Shown in pieces: positions 1-10,741 of a stretch of 32,316 bases of DNA (position 1 is its first letter; every line of letters starts with the position of its first letter). The position numbers and the translations under genes are program-made. The DNA comes from Rodentolepis nana (taxonomy: Eukaryota; Platyhelminthes; Cestoda; Cyclophyllidea; Hymenolepididae). The stretch covers positions 1 through 32,316 of the forward strand of contig UZAE01012764.1 of NCBI GenBank assembly GCA_900617975.1, given 5' to 3'. The notes beneath the pieces are model-generated. The model was not told where the DNA came from, did not search any database, and saw nothing but the letters and a program-made list of their open reading frames with translations.

Positions 1-803
1 TCTCCGTTATCGTCCATTTCCTTGCTCAGTCCTTACGAGATTATGGGATTAAAGTGGAAGTTCACATTTCCACTGATCGAAAATTTGGACCTTGAGCTAA
101 TTGCCAGCTAATTTCATTGCTTTAAAGCTTCAAATTTGCAGAAGGAAACGCTCTTCAGAATAATATTGTCAGATTGGTTTGAATTTTAGTTAATACCAAA
201 ATAATGCTTATGATTTATCCGACTCAATTTTAGTAAGAAAGAATACTTAAATTTAACTACATAAGTGCTGCATAAAAAACACAAAATTTATTAAAATTAT
301 ATTAGATCACTCCAAAATTTCATTCTCTTCTGGGTTAACAAGGGCTGCCTATCTGGTAAATGCTTCCTAATAAATACACTTTCTTCTTTGTCACTTAGTG
401 TTTGCCAAATTACTTACAGTCGGTCATTTTGGCTTTGGAACATAAATCATTCTTCCGTTCCCTCATTTTTCCCAGGCATTTAGTTCTACAAACAATATAT
501 ACATTGTTCTATTGTCAATTCAACTTACCCTCCTTATGGTCTGATCAATTATGCGTTGTCTCCCTAAACTGCGCTACCTACAATGATAACCCCCTAGGTT
601 TTACATCGCCCTAATTATTATTAAAAAGGGTGGATGGACATTCTGTGATATTTTTTGTTGTTTTCTCCTTCTTGGGTGGTCTGACCTCCGTCTCCAATCC
701 GGTAGGTAGCCCTAAAATATATTTCGATTCAAGCTCATAAACCTCGCTTTCATCTGTTTTATGACTGGGTGTTGACAGAATTTATTGGCTTATTTGAAAT
801 GAT

Positions 804-838
804 CGAGAGAGAGAGAGAGAGCGATCGAGGGAGAGAGA
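804..838. repeat. (GA)n simple repeat
   Basis: A purine tract of GA dinucleotides, interrupted once by a short GCGATCGAGG segment and then resuming as GA. It is a simple sequence repeat with no visible link to a gene. Confidence 0.9.
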
Positions 839-1548
839 TGGCTTGTCCATAACTTTGTGCATTTCTTTGAAGAATTTGATCGACTGAATGGCATTCTTAA
901 TATAATTCCTGCTAATACTCCCAAAGTCTTCATAAAGTTGCACAACCGGTTCTCCTTGAAAAAATCATGAGTTTTATTACGTAGGCCATTAATTCGGAGG
1001 GTAATGTTAGTAATAATTAAATGTGGTATAAAACCAAAGACTTATATCGTCAAATGAGAAATGTCAAATTACTGGTCTATCTCCATTTTCCCCTCGAAAC
1101 TCCCTTTCCTTGCCAAGTTAATTTCACCGGAGTTTTGTAAAATCGATTTACCAAACCAAGAGGCTAAACTTAATTAATTAATGAGAATTCAGTGTCAATT
1201 CTGCTGATTAATGCTCTTACAACATAATTTAAAAGTTTAAGTATTTTGACTACAAAATAATGGAAATCGTGTATATCTACTTTATTTGCTCAATGTACCA
1301 GATGTTTTTCTCATACACACCACCACTAGTACATAAAAAAAATATTATTATGAATTTATAAAAAAGGCACGATAGTTGTTTATTCGTTTAAATTTAGAAA
1401 TATTTTAAACTTACACGAACACATGTATGACCAATATTCCACTAATTCCTTTTAATTTAAAAATAGCATTGTGAGGTGTCGATGGTATGAACCGATGGTT
1501 GTATTCAGAAAATAGTTTTTACTGCACACCGGACTGTTTGTAATCATA

Positions 1549-1635
1549 GTGACCTCAACCTCCACCCCCACCTCCATAACCAGGTCAACTAGCCCCACCC
1601 ATGTATCTCCCACCCCCCCCCCCCCCCCCCCCTCC
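1549..1635. repeat. C-rich tract with a C20 run
   Basis: A cytosine-rich stretch of CCACC-type units ending in an uninterrupted run of 20 C at 1613-1632. On the minus strand it is a G-run that could form a G-quadruplex. It does not lie inside a recognised mobile element, unlike some other homopolymer C runs in the window. Confidence 0.9.
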
Positions 1636-2003
1636 TCACGGGGATAAGAAATGTTCTTGTACACACAGGCACACGGCCAGTTTAGGTTCTCGCTTAATAA
1701 AAGCATTAAAAAACTTGTCAATTTCCTTCAATGTTAGGACTGTTGTCTTTGGAGCCTGAAAATGCAATAATTATTTATTTAAACAAACTTGCAGTATTCC
1801 CTGTGACGAATCCTGTGCTTTAATCTTCTTGCATTGCTTTCAGCCATGAACTATGCCCGTAGTAAGCCTAAGGCTACATTTTTTCCTCATTAGTAAACCG
1901 CGATTAGTCAACATAGAATAGAAGCTTATTAAGAGAGAACCTACACAATGTAATAGAGTGCAAGTATATGACGATAAATGGCTGGAACCATAAGGGGGCA
2001 CTT

Positions 2004-2075
2004 GCGGTGTGGCATAGACTTACCTCCACATCGTGCACCCTGCACAACGTATACTCATTCCGCAGAAAAGTCTAT
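2004..2075 (+). ncRNA. HDV-like ribozyme, LINE copy (damaged)
   Basis: First 72 nt of the LINE. P2 is intact: ATAGACTT pairs with AAGTCTAT at 2068-2075. P1 is GCGGTGT against GCACCCT, with the G1-U wobble and one C-C mismatch. L3 is TCCACAT. P1.1 is weakened because GG has become GC, P3 has one mismatch, and the 3' strand of P4 is mutated (CGTAT against ATTCC). The order of segments is that of the nested double pseudoknot. G1 lies directly after the upstream target-site duplication, as expected for a retrotransposon whose RNA 5' end is made by self-cleavage. This copy is probably inactive. Confidence 0.72.
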
Positions 2076-2391
2076 CAAAAGGGCAGTTGACTTCAAACAA
2101 TTATGATCAGCCTGAAGCAAAACTCTACTAAGAGAAATTGCCCTTGTCAGGACGAATCGCAATTTCTACAGATCCTTCAGTGGAATGCTGAAGGAAAGTC
2201 AAAAGTCAAGAAGGTCCAAATCCAGAAAATCCTGCAAACCTGTGATATGGACATATTCACAACCATGAAAATAAACCTTACTGATGATAAACTCAAATAC
2301 TACTAATTTCCAAGTTACACCTTATATCTCCTACCTAAAGTAGAATATTGATTGGAGTAAAAGAAGGCCTCACATCACATTGTGAAATAAT

Positions 2392-2463
2392 GGGGTGGGC
2401 GATGGACTTACCTCCACGTGGTGCACCCTGGCAGCGTATACTCATAAGGCAAGGAAAGTCTAT
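2392..2463 (+). ncRNA. HDV-like ribozyme, S1 copy
   Basis: P1 is GGGGTGG against GCACCCT (six of seven pairs, including the G1-U wobble). P2 is ATGGACTT against AAGTCTAT, all eight positions pairing, one as G-U. P3 is ACC with GGT, L3 is TCCACGT, and P1.1 is CC with GG. The P4 stem is CGTAT with ATAAG (damaged). The candidate catalytic C is in GCAAGG. G1 is the first base after the target-site duplication. Confidence 0.8.
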
Positions 2464-2727
2464 AAACCGACATTTGACTTCTGACTTCTAACTACCATGA
2501 CCCCATCGTATGGCATATTCCACCACTTTCACAGTACTCATCTTACCTTTTTCTCTACCTTTGTGTCTGTCTGCCTCCTTTACATCTGTGAATCATTATT
2601 CTGTCCCTCTCTCGAGTTTTTGCCACTTTGATGTTCCTCCTCCTCTCTGCGAAGCCCGAAGTCAGCTAAAGTGCTAATGGTAATTATCAAAACGTCTGTC
2701 GTTTGAAATAAAAAAATAAAACATTTC
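2392..2727 (+). mobile_element. Short ribozyme-headed element S1, nested in LINE
   Basis: Complete 336-bp non-autonomous retroposon. Exact 8-bp duplications GAAATAAT lie at 2384-2391 and 2728-2735, and removing the insert rejoins the LINE endonuclease frame (SHCEII to KSMG). Order of parts: ribozyme head (2392-2463), leader with TTGACTTCTGACTTC, an ATG at the position matching the LINE start codon, a pyrimidine-rich body with CTTTGTGTCTGTCTG, and a 3' end of AAGCCCGAAGTCAGCTAA, CAAAACGTCTGTCGTTTGA and an A-rich tail. It has no long reading frame. Mobilisation by the LINE machinery is inferred from the shared 5' and 3' ends. Confidence 0.88.
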
Positions 2728-5153
2728 GAAATAATCAAGAGTATGGGCTCAATGGAGGACAAATGCTAAACAATCAGATTAAATGTTTGGAAAGGTCAAA
2801 ATCACTTCAAGATATACACTGTCTATAATCCACTCTAGGATATGCCCAACTTCGATCCCCTGAACATCTCACACAAAACTATAGTACTCGGAGAATTCAA
2901 CGTCCATTCCACCAGATGGACTATAAGAACAGGAGCACAGTCTGGAAGGAAGTCAAAGACATGCTTAACGGCAGCTCTCTAGAACTTATTTATTGCGATG
3001 AGGATCCTGCTACATACCTTTAATACAATGGAATCAGAACAACCTCTGACTTGCTCCTGGCTTTAAGCGACAACAGCGAGATTACACACAGAGAATAATT
3101 GACAATCCTGGTTCTGATCATAAACCAGTCATTGTTAGTGTTACTAGCAAACAACAAATGCATGACACCCAAAATGTCAATCAAGCTATCATGGAACTTC
3201 AAGAAGACCGACTGGTCTAGATTCACACACCTTTAAGAAAACGAACTACACGCGTGTCCCATCATTTGCAACCACCATCACGACAAACTGGGTAACAATA
3301 TCACCAGTATTATAATTAGATGTGCAAAGAAATCTATTCCCCGTGGCAAGGCTAAATATCATAGTGTTCTGATCTAAAAACCTTGAGGAACAGAAAAGAA
3401 GCGGGAAGCCCTTCACTACACTGCTGAACAGACTGAAAGAACGGAGGACGTGCAAGTCTGGAGATGGCAGTCAACTGTCCCAAGGCAAACCATCTTACAA
3501 GCCAAACGAACTACCTTCGAAAACTTCATCTCAACTATCAACTACTAAGATGATAGCTAAATCACATTTAAATTCCTGGATAACTTCCAAAACAACAAGA
3601 AAAGACCCCAAATGAGCCAATAAAATTCAACAATAAACTGATTACCACCGACTTCGAACTAGTTAACTACTTTGAGAGATTCTATTCGAATAAACAAAAG
3701 AAAAACTCATTTGTCAGAAACTCTTCAAGGGATATAAAGAAGCAAGTTTGGTGAAATTAAGGAAGACACAGCAATACCACACAATGTACTTACTGAACCA
3801 TTCAGCTTTAAGGGGCTAGTGAAAAATATCATAAATCCTGACATTTGAAATAAAAATAATAGGGGAGCACTTAGTTAAGTTTTCATTGGCTGCTTATTAG
3901 GGCGTCTTGGTAGTACTCGCTAGTCATCGGACACCGGATGGTTCTGCTTCAATGTAGATAGAAGTTTCTTGTAGCAGGAGCAGAACACGAACGGTTGGTT
4001 AAATAATATTGCCATTCTGATTGGTTGAGGAGATAATAAGGATAGATCTCTCTGACTCGTCAAAGCGACACCCCCTAATACCACATATCGCAAAATAACA
4101 ACGCATTAGTCCCATCGTTAAGAGGAATATGAAGAAATTTTTTTTAAGGGACTATAGTAAAGTACGAGTTGACAACTGGTTAGTATGAAAAATGGATGTC
4201 CAATTACCCAGGAAAGTTCTGCAAGCCTCAACTTGAACAGATCGCAAAGGCAGTGGGGATGTCAATTTAGGTAAGGGATTAACCAACGGACCCTCTAAGC
4301 GACACCTTATCTTGTGCCTCGTCTCTGTTCCTTTACTTCCTCAACACAAATTTGCACCAAATTCCCATTTTCCTATGTTTGATATACCGGTCGCTAAAGT
4401 TTTAACTGATTTCACTTATTATTAAGAAGTTATTATCATTTTTGGAACACCTGACATCTGCGCACTCAAATAAGGAAGGAAACTACCACCTTATCGAATT
4501 AATTAATAGGGGAGTTGTTGAGGAAGAATAGTTCAGTAGCCGGAAGGAGAAAATACCTGTTTGAATCGCTTAGTTCGATTCGGAGTATATATTTTCATCA
4601 AATCCCTGGTATAACTTTTTTGTCTTTTCTTTTTCGGTACAACGATCCAAATGAAAGTATAATTTGTATGATATGAAGAGACAAAAATAAGATGAATATC
4701 CCTGAGTGATTCATTTGGCCAAATCCTAATATAATCCCATATGTGTGGTTATTGTATTTTTTCAAAGTGACTTCAGAAAACCAACCATCCCTCCGAGAAA
4801 AACATTTTATCTTAAAAAGTAAAACACGAAGTAGCCATAATGCGCACTACAAAACAAAATAAAGTCACTTTTAATTAAAGAAACATAACTAACCACGTGC
4901 TAGGAGAGGAATCTCCCTGATTAATTCTAATATAAGGCCAATGCAAAGTTAATTTAACTTCTTATTTTATTTTTCACGATTCTATGATTTAAGTAATTCG
5001 TGACTTCTGATGACCTAAAATTACATGCCCACCTCCTGGTGAATCTCTTTTCCATTTTATACGTTATTGAATGCGATTGGTACCGGCATTTACTCACATA
5101 TTTGATCATTATCAAAACCTGTGAATATCTTATGGTAATGACAGCAAAAACAA

Positions 5154-5173
5154 CAATAATAATAATAATAATA
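5154..5173. repeat. (AAT)n microsatellite
   Basis: Six to seven AAT trinucleotides. No target-site duplication or retroposon 3' end was found next to it, so I treat it as a plain microsatellite and not as a LINE tail. Confidence 0.85.
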
Positions 5174-8100
5174 GAGAATGGGCGTTCCTAATAACAGCCT
5201 TGAGAGCACTATTCTGTTTTCCACAGAGCCAAGTTTTAAAGTTTATTTAAATTATATAGTAGATATTTCTTAAAAGCCCATCACTCCGTTCGCAACATGA
5301 GGTATTGCCAAAAACACCAAGTTTTACTTAATCTCTCAAACAAGCCATCTCTCTTCAAATTGTCTGTTATGTGGGTTTCTTTTTCTCTGTCTCTTTAGCG
5401 AATCATTTCCAAACAGTGCAAAATGTGCGCCAATAGAGTAACTTCCTGTTTAAAATGGCTTTTCACTCTTACGCCTCCCCCCTTTATTTAAATAGTCCAT
5501 ACCTACTAAGTCCACCATACTTGTCACTAATTTATTAATAGGTACTTATAGTAGTATCTATTGGAGGAAGGTATCTTCCACTTTAACTGAGTTTATCTAC
5601 TAATAATTCGCTTAATAAAGCTGTCTGTATTCCATAACTAAATAGTACAATGAGCAGTAAGTTGCTCCAAGCAATTAATGATGCACATATATTATGCAAT
5701 TAGAAGTCGCCTCTCAGAGCTTATCTTCTAAAAATATGTACTTTTAATTATCCTTATTAGGCACGTAGTGCAAAGGAGAGTTATGATGGAGGGAACTTAA
5801 CTGGAGACCAAAAGTGGAGCACATCCACACCACTAAAATAGAATTATATTTTTATGCGGAAAAATCTAAAATTAGATATCAAAATGAATTAAAATTCGTG
5901 TTAACTTGCAAAGAGACACCTTAAAGGAACGAATGTTTAAACGGGTTATGAACTACTTCAATGATTGGTTGTTGTTGTCAAATAAAGAGGCAGCTTGCAC
6001 AATAAATTGATTGACAATTTTTAAAACAATAAAAGACCGATTAGATCTCGAGGGCAAAGTGTGAATGAATTAAAATGGTTTTGAAGAGCAGTACTGTGTT
6101 ATTTAAATTTTTAAAAAGGAAATAAAGCTAACTATGTTTGTTCATTGGAATGCATCTACGGTCGGACATCGCGGAAGGAGTAAGAAGATTCTGAATGGAT
6201 AAAAATTGAAGATATAATCATGTCATTGAATGAAAGCCATCAACTTAATTTCTAATTATCGTGAATTTGTAGCCGTCGCTTAATGCTCTTTGGTTTCAAC
6301 GTTGGTATTTGTTAGATTTGAACTTAGTATTTATGAGTGACTTTACGTCCTACTGATCTGATCCTAATTGAATATTTGTTTCAACGGAATGACTGGTGGC
6401 AATTTTTCTGCAAATTCCAGCATTTATTCAATGTCATCACATTTTAAGGTATTTGAAAGAAAATTATACCAAATGCTTTGGCAACCACTAAGGTGCATAG
6501 AATACGTTATTAGCACTGCTCTTATTGTCAAATGGTGAATTTTCACTAACTACTTGTGTGACTATTGATTGACATCAGATAATCAACTACGATTAACACA
6601 ACTCGATCTGGGTATTACACCTCAGCACCCGTAAGCTCTACACCGGCGATTTATAGTTGTTCTGTTCATTTTTACAAAAATGATGTATTGGCATGTTTTC
6701 ATTTCCCGTTAAACTTATTATGGCCATTTATATTCATCGCCAGCTGAGATGATCGATTTTCTGAGTTTATCGTGAACCAATAATAGCAAAATTAATATCA
6801 TAATCATAAACCGAATTAATTAAAACCTAACATTGCGGATTAATGTTTCATCAATTGTTGTGTGCCACGAATAATTTCGGTATCTTTTATTTAAATAAGC
6901 CTAGGCATTTGAATTCCTTCATTTCTGAAACGCATCAAATTTTAAACCGCCGTAAATAAATCAGTAACTGACCCCGTTAAAAGCTGTCTCTTTGCTAAGA
7001 AACGGGAAAACCATATTATTGTGAAACGCCGATGAAACACTTCAAAAGAGGAGGAGTTACACTACCCTGTGTTCCAAGGTTAGGATTTAATAAATAAGAT
7101 GTAAAAACGAAAATAAAAAGACTTTTAACTTATTTGAGAATCCAATAACGCATTGTCTCTCAGAAGAATTTACTAAAAAAGAGATGTTCTCTTAACCATT
7201 AAACACTTATCCTAAGTTATTCCTTATAGCTAATGTGTGCTATGTTAATAAGCAAATGGCAAAATTTATATTAAACAATGACATAATTATTAGCATCTTG
7301 ATGTACCAAAATTTTAGATGAAAGTGTGCGAAAGCGTTAATTAAATTCTGATTGTCACATCCTTACTCCTGTGATTGCTTCAAACTGATACTCAACGTTC
7401 AATGGCCGATCGATGAAAACACTTAATTTTCATCCAATCTAGGCAATATGATGAATGTGAGATGTTTATTGAAAAAATATTATGGATCTTGATACACTTT
7501 ATAATAAAAAATTAATGTCTTTTTCTTTTAATATTTCACTACAAACTTTGTAGAACTAACTAATTAATCAAAGCTAATTTTTTGCTCAAAACGTTGGGTT
7601 CAAGGAATTTGTGATTGACTCATATAGAACTGCTCATGGTAACAATTTATGTCAATAAGCGACTGGTTGTGAACAATTTTGTAAAGATTTCACTTTGGAA
7701 ATTTCGATGGGTATAAATTAGCTATAAGGAAGGACAGTGGTACAAATGAAGTGTTTCCATTTCATTAACTTATTTGTAAAAATATATTAAGAGATTAAAA
7801 AAGCAAATCAATTTTGTATATTTAAATATAGATCGGATGCTTAAATGAAAAACAAACAAAAAACAACCCTAATTCTCTAACTTTTGATGTGTTCATTTTC
7901 TGATCCATTCTGTGTCAACTATTAAACCAGTAAAGCCCGAATTGTGTTCTACTTAATTTCACTAATGTAAGGTACTTTTTATTTTTAGAATAACTTATCT
8001 GTTTGCCTCAAGTATGCAGTCAAACTTAATGCAATAAATAAATAATTTATAGAAGAAATTTTGCAAGTCTACCCGTATTCGTGGAAAGAATTTGAGTCTG

Positions 8101-8345
8101 GTTTCCGGAGATGAGACTGCGAAGGATTGTAGAATGCTCACAATGGAGAGGTTACTATAGAAATTGGAACGCTTCCTGCATAATAAAGCCTCCAATGGTA
8201 CTAAAATAGACTCACAGCCCGAACCGACTGAAATTCACTTTTCTGAGTTATCATGGGTAATTCTAAGGAAATCCTGAAAATCACTTGATTTCTAGATTCT
8301 TTATTTCATTTGAATAAAAAGTAACGGAGAAATATGATTTCATTT

Positions 8346-8394
8346 GGGAGGGAGATAGGGGTGGGGTGGGGTGGGGGGGGGGTGTGGGAATGGG
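8346..8394 (+). repeat. G-rich tract, possible G-quadruplex
   Basis: Successive G runs (GGGAGGGAGATAGGGG, then GTGGGGTGGGGT, then a run of ten G at 8373-8382, then GTGTGGGAATGGG). At least four runs of three or more G within 50 bases meet the usual sequence criterion for a G-quadruplex. There is no link to a gene. Confidence 0.8.
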
Positions 8395-9101
8395 AGAAAA
8401 GGAATTGAAAAAGATAATTATTTGGTTTCAGGAGATTCACAATTCAATTGCACGCAAGTTCAAGAAAAAAAAAAGAAAATGGAACTTTGAATGAATAGTG
8501 GTTTGCTGATTTTGAATTTGCATGTTGTCAATGTAAATTTAAATTTCTTTATTTTGCACGGGGGTTTAATTTTATAATTGAGCAAATAAGGGAATTAATT
8601 TAATTTGACACATTTAAACAAAATGGAATGCATAGTGTTAAGATTTTTTCTAACTTCGGATTGCGTTGAGGCAAACTCAGTTTCCCTAACTATTGTTAAA
8701 GTAATGGGGTGCAAGAAAAACCTCAAAGCTGGTAAATGTTAGGGATATACACAAATGTTTACTAATAGATTATATTGATAGTTTTTGAAATTGGTTTCTG
8801 TAAGGAGTTAAATTAAACAATTCATGACATTTTAAACTCAAACCATTTGCTATCATTTGGCTAATATCTTGGCTAAGGAAGATAAATTACATGTGCTAGT
8901 AACATCCGTATCCGGTAAAAATGACTTCAGTCAGAAATTTAGGCAAAAAATCTTGAATAATGGAATCTAAAACAAATTCACTTTTAACGAACAATTACAT
9001 TGTCTGAATTTAGGTAATAAATTGAATAGACATTTTTGATGCTCACCATTATATTATTACTCAGATCTGTGAGGAACACAACTTTGGCATGGCGAAACTA
9101 G

Positions 9102-9178
9102 AGGTCTCCTGACCAATCAGTGGCTCAAGTCATTCCGTGGTTGTCATGCGAGAAGGTGTATATTATGACTAAGTTCCC
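9102..9178 (+). repeat. Dispersed repeat with CCAAT and TATA-like boxes, copy 1
   Basis: About 75 bp that align with 12526-12603 at roughly 70% by eye. Shared blocks are ACCAATCA, CAAGTCATT, CGTGGTT, TCAT and GTGTATAT-ATGAC. CCAAT at 9113-9117 and the TATA-like TATATTA at 9159-9165 sit about 46 bases apart, and the conserved TCATTCCGTGG between them resembles an ATF/CREB-type site. It may be the promoter part of an old mobile element or LTR. Promoter function is inference only. Confidence 0.5.
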
Positions 9179-10447
9179 TATCCATTCCCACCATAGATTT
9201 GCGGTAGCCTAACTAGTTCTGGAAGTCTGTCCGAACGTGCGGAAACTGCCACTTTCTTACTAGTGTAGCAAACCGTTACAGAGTAGAATGCAAACTCCAT
9301 TTTCGGGTGTTAGTTTATATTTCTAAGATTATTATAATTTTTGATAAATTGAGCTTAATAAGAGTACTTCTATTCGATTCTTAATAAGGCCATGCAAACC
9401 AACAAAAATGTTTTTGTTTAAATTTTTTTATATTTTAACATTGATGCAAATTCTAGTCCCTTTACAACTTATTAACCGATTATAAACTATGGGAAGCGAA
9501 CACTATTCTTCAAAAGATATGCTGCATTATTTGAAAAATTTAATTTGCCATTCCAAATTTGAAAGAAGCAATGCCTTCGTTTTATTAGAATGGAATAATA
9601 ATCAAGCCGTAAAATAATTAAATGCCTTAAATTTTTAGTTCAAATTCAGAAGTTTCGAAGTACAAATCAATAAAACTTGATTATTTGTTGGGTGTGCAAA
9701 TGAAAAATTTAAAAAGAAACAGTTTGTGGAAATACAATTAAAAAATTGTGTCTGACAGAAATAGGGGCATTTATATTCTTTTTACAGTCGAAAATACATA
9801 AAATGACAGTAGATTTGGTTCCTTTGAAGAAAAACTTTCAGCAATTATAACGCTTCAAAAAGCTAAAAGGCTATTAGTTTTTTATGCTCACCGGAGAATT
9901 CGAAATAATAAAAGTTATTACGAATTGAATCAGTTGTATACATAAGGCAATATACTCCAAAATTATAAGTGCGAATTTGAAAATAAATAATTAAATGGTT
10001 TCTCATATAAGCCACAGTCTGCTTCGAACATTGAGCCAATATCGGATTGGCTTGTTGATGTTAGTAAATGCTTAAGTCACTAAGTACAAAGACACACAGA
10101 GGGCAGAGTTCAATAAAGATACCACTTCAATTGGCCGGAGAAGAAATCGAAAGAAATGTGAAGGTGCAGCGTAGCTGAATAAAGAAGCGTTGCATGACTA
10201 AAAAAATTGTAAATGCAGATCGATTAGAAGTTGTAGTGAGGTCATAAAAAGGTGTACGGTAGAAAAGAAGGAAGGTTGGAGTCACACGAAAGAGGTTGAT
10301 AATGCTGGTAATTATTTATTGATGGAGTGGGTTGACCATTGAATTGAGAAATCAGTTGTGAAGGTGAGTTTTAGTACACATCTATTAGGAACTTAAAAGC
10401 AATGTTGAAAAAGATGTAAATAAACATTAACTCGGACACTGGAAACA

Positions 10448-10741
10448 TTTTATTTATTTTTATCAAATGGCAGGCGTTTTGATAGTTATCATTAGCATTT
10501 TAGTTGAAATCAGGATTCAACTAGGGGAAGGAACATCAAAGTGAAAAAAGTCGAGAGGGGGGGTGAAGAGAAGAAAAGAGACAGACATAAAGGTAGAAAA
10601 AGGTGAGGTGAGTACTGTGAAAGTGGTCGAATATGACATATAGTTGGGTTGATGGTAGTTTGAAGTCAGAAGTCAGACTTTTGCGAATGAGTATACGCTG
10701 CCAAGGGTGCACCACGTGGAGGTAAGTCTATCGAGCACCCC
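10448..10741 (-). mobile_element. Short ribozyme-headed element S2 (minus strand)
   Basis: Near-complete copy of the short retroposon in reverse orientation. On plus it starts with the tail TTTTATTTATTTTTATC, followed by AAATGGCAGGCGTTTTGAT, and it ends at the ribozyme head. It keeps the diagnostic 3' block (rc TCAAAACGCCTGCCATTTGA), the body (GTGAGTACTGTGAAAGTGGTCG on plus, in pieces) and the leader. A run of seven G at 10557-10563 lies at the same place in the element where S3 and S9 carry long homopolymers. No convincing target-site duplication was found, perhaps because of decay. Confidence 0.85.
10673..10741 (-). ncRNA. HDV-like ribozyme, S2 copy
   Basis: Read on minus, P1 is GGGGTGC against GCACCCT, seven pairs including the G1-U wobble, making it the best P1 in the window. 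P2 is ATAGACTT against AAGTCTGA (six pairs). P3 is ACC with GGT, L3 is TCCACGT, and P1.1 is CC with GG after one extra T. P4 is CGTAT with ATTCG (one mismatch). The candidate catalytic C is in GCAAA. Confidence 0.8.

Larger units (their letters stand above)
1..1991. other. Unassigned AT-rich DNA
   Basis: I see no supportable gene here. Open frames are short (70 codons at 402-614 plus; 89 codons at 1452-1721 minus). The longer one owes its length to a C-rich tract read as glycine and valine codons. No recognisable protein motif, tRNA or transposon end was found. The stretch contains a GA repeat and a C-rich tract, listed separately. Runs of A and T are common, as expected for intergenic or intronic animal DNA. 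Confidence 0.7.
2103..3830 (+). pseudogene. LINE endonuclease-domain pseudogene (interrupted)
   Basis: Remnant of the LINE polyprotein, starting at the ATG that follows the leader. The first 67 codons are open and contain LQILQWNAEG, the usual N-terminal strand of a LINE exonuclease-endonuclease-phosphatase domain, then DMDIFTTMKINLTDDKLKYY. After a stop, FPSYTLYLLPK and GVKEGLTSHCEII follow in shifted frames. The frame is then interrupted by S1 and resumes with KSMGSMEDKC. Further pieces are NVWKGQNHFKIYTVYNPL, KTIVLGEFNVHSTRW, SLELIYCDEDPATYL, IIDNPGSDHKPVIV, KLSWNFKK, IIIRCAKKSIPRGKAKY and RTTFENFIS. The SDH motif is kept, but the usual GDFN reads GEFN, so a catalytic aspartate is lost. 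The last readable piece, IPHNVLTEPFSFKGLVKNI in mixed frames, resembles the linker just before the reverse transcriptase palm, and nothing of the palm follows. Family assignment to a jockey/CR1-like LINE comes from motif recognition only. Confidence 0.8.
2004..3860 (+). mobile_element. Decayed LINE copy lacking reverse transcriptase
   Basis: A non-LTR retrotransposon copy. It begins with an HDV-like ribozyme (2004-2075), followed by a short leader, an ATG at 2103 and an endonuclease-domain reading frame. Recognisable coding sequence stops at about 3825, where the reverse transcriptase domain would be expected to start. It is followed at once by a tail (CCTGACATTTGAAATAAAAA, near 3836-3855) that matches the tail of the short elements elsewhere in the window. 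Flanking target-site duplications AAGGGGGCACTT (1992-2003) and AGGGGAGCACTT (3861-3872) agree at 10 of 12 bases, so both ends look like true element ends and the missing reverse transcriptase is an internal deletion. Short element S1 is nested at 2392-2727. Many stops and frameshifts show it is dead. Confidence 0.82.
3873..10447. other. Unassigned AT-rich DNA
   Basis: About 6.6 kb with no supportable gene. The longest open frames are 60-66 codons and none has recognisable motifs. It holds an (AAT)n run at about 5154-5173, a G-rich tract at 8346-8394 and a CCAAT/TATA repeat at 9102-9178, all listed separately. A sequence resembling the inverted CCAAT part of that repeat lies near 4020-4045. 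Nothing else could be identified. Confidence 0.65.

Noticed and set aside
1452..1721. 89-codon minus-strand frame
   Set aside because: It runs through the C-rich tract (glycine and valine codons) and has no other protein-like feature.
2392..2727. Short elements as tRNA- or 5S-derived SINEs
   Set aside because: No A-box/B-box pair or 5S-like promoter was found in the head. The conserved head is explained by the ribozyme and by identity with the LINE leader.
10673..10741. Head read antisense as a spliced-leader RNA (conserved exon plus GTAAGT donor)
   Set aside because: The A-rich tail and the LINE coding strand set the sense direction the other way, and the conserved bases are explained by P2 and L3 pairing.
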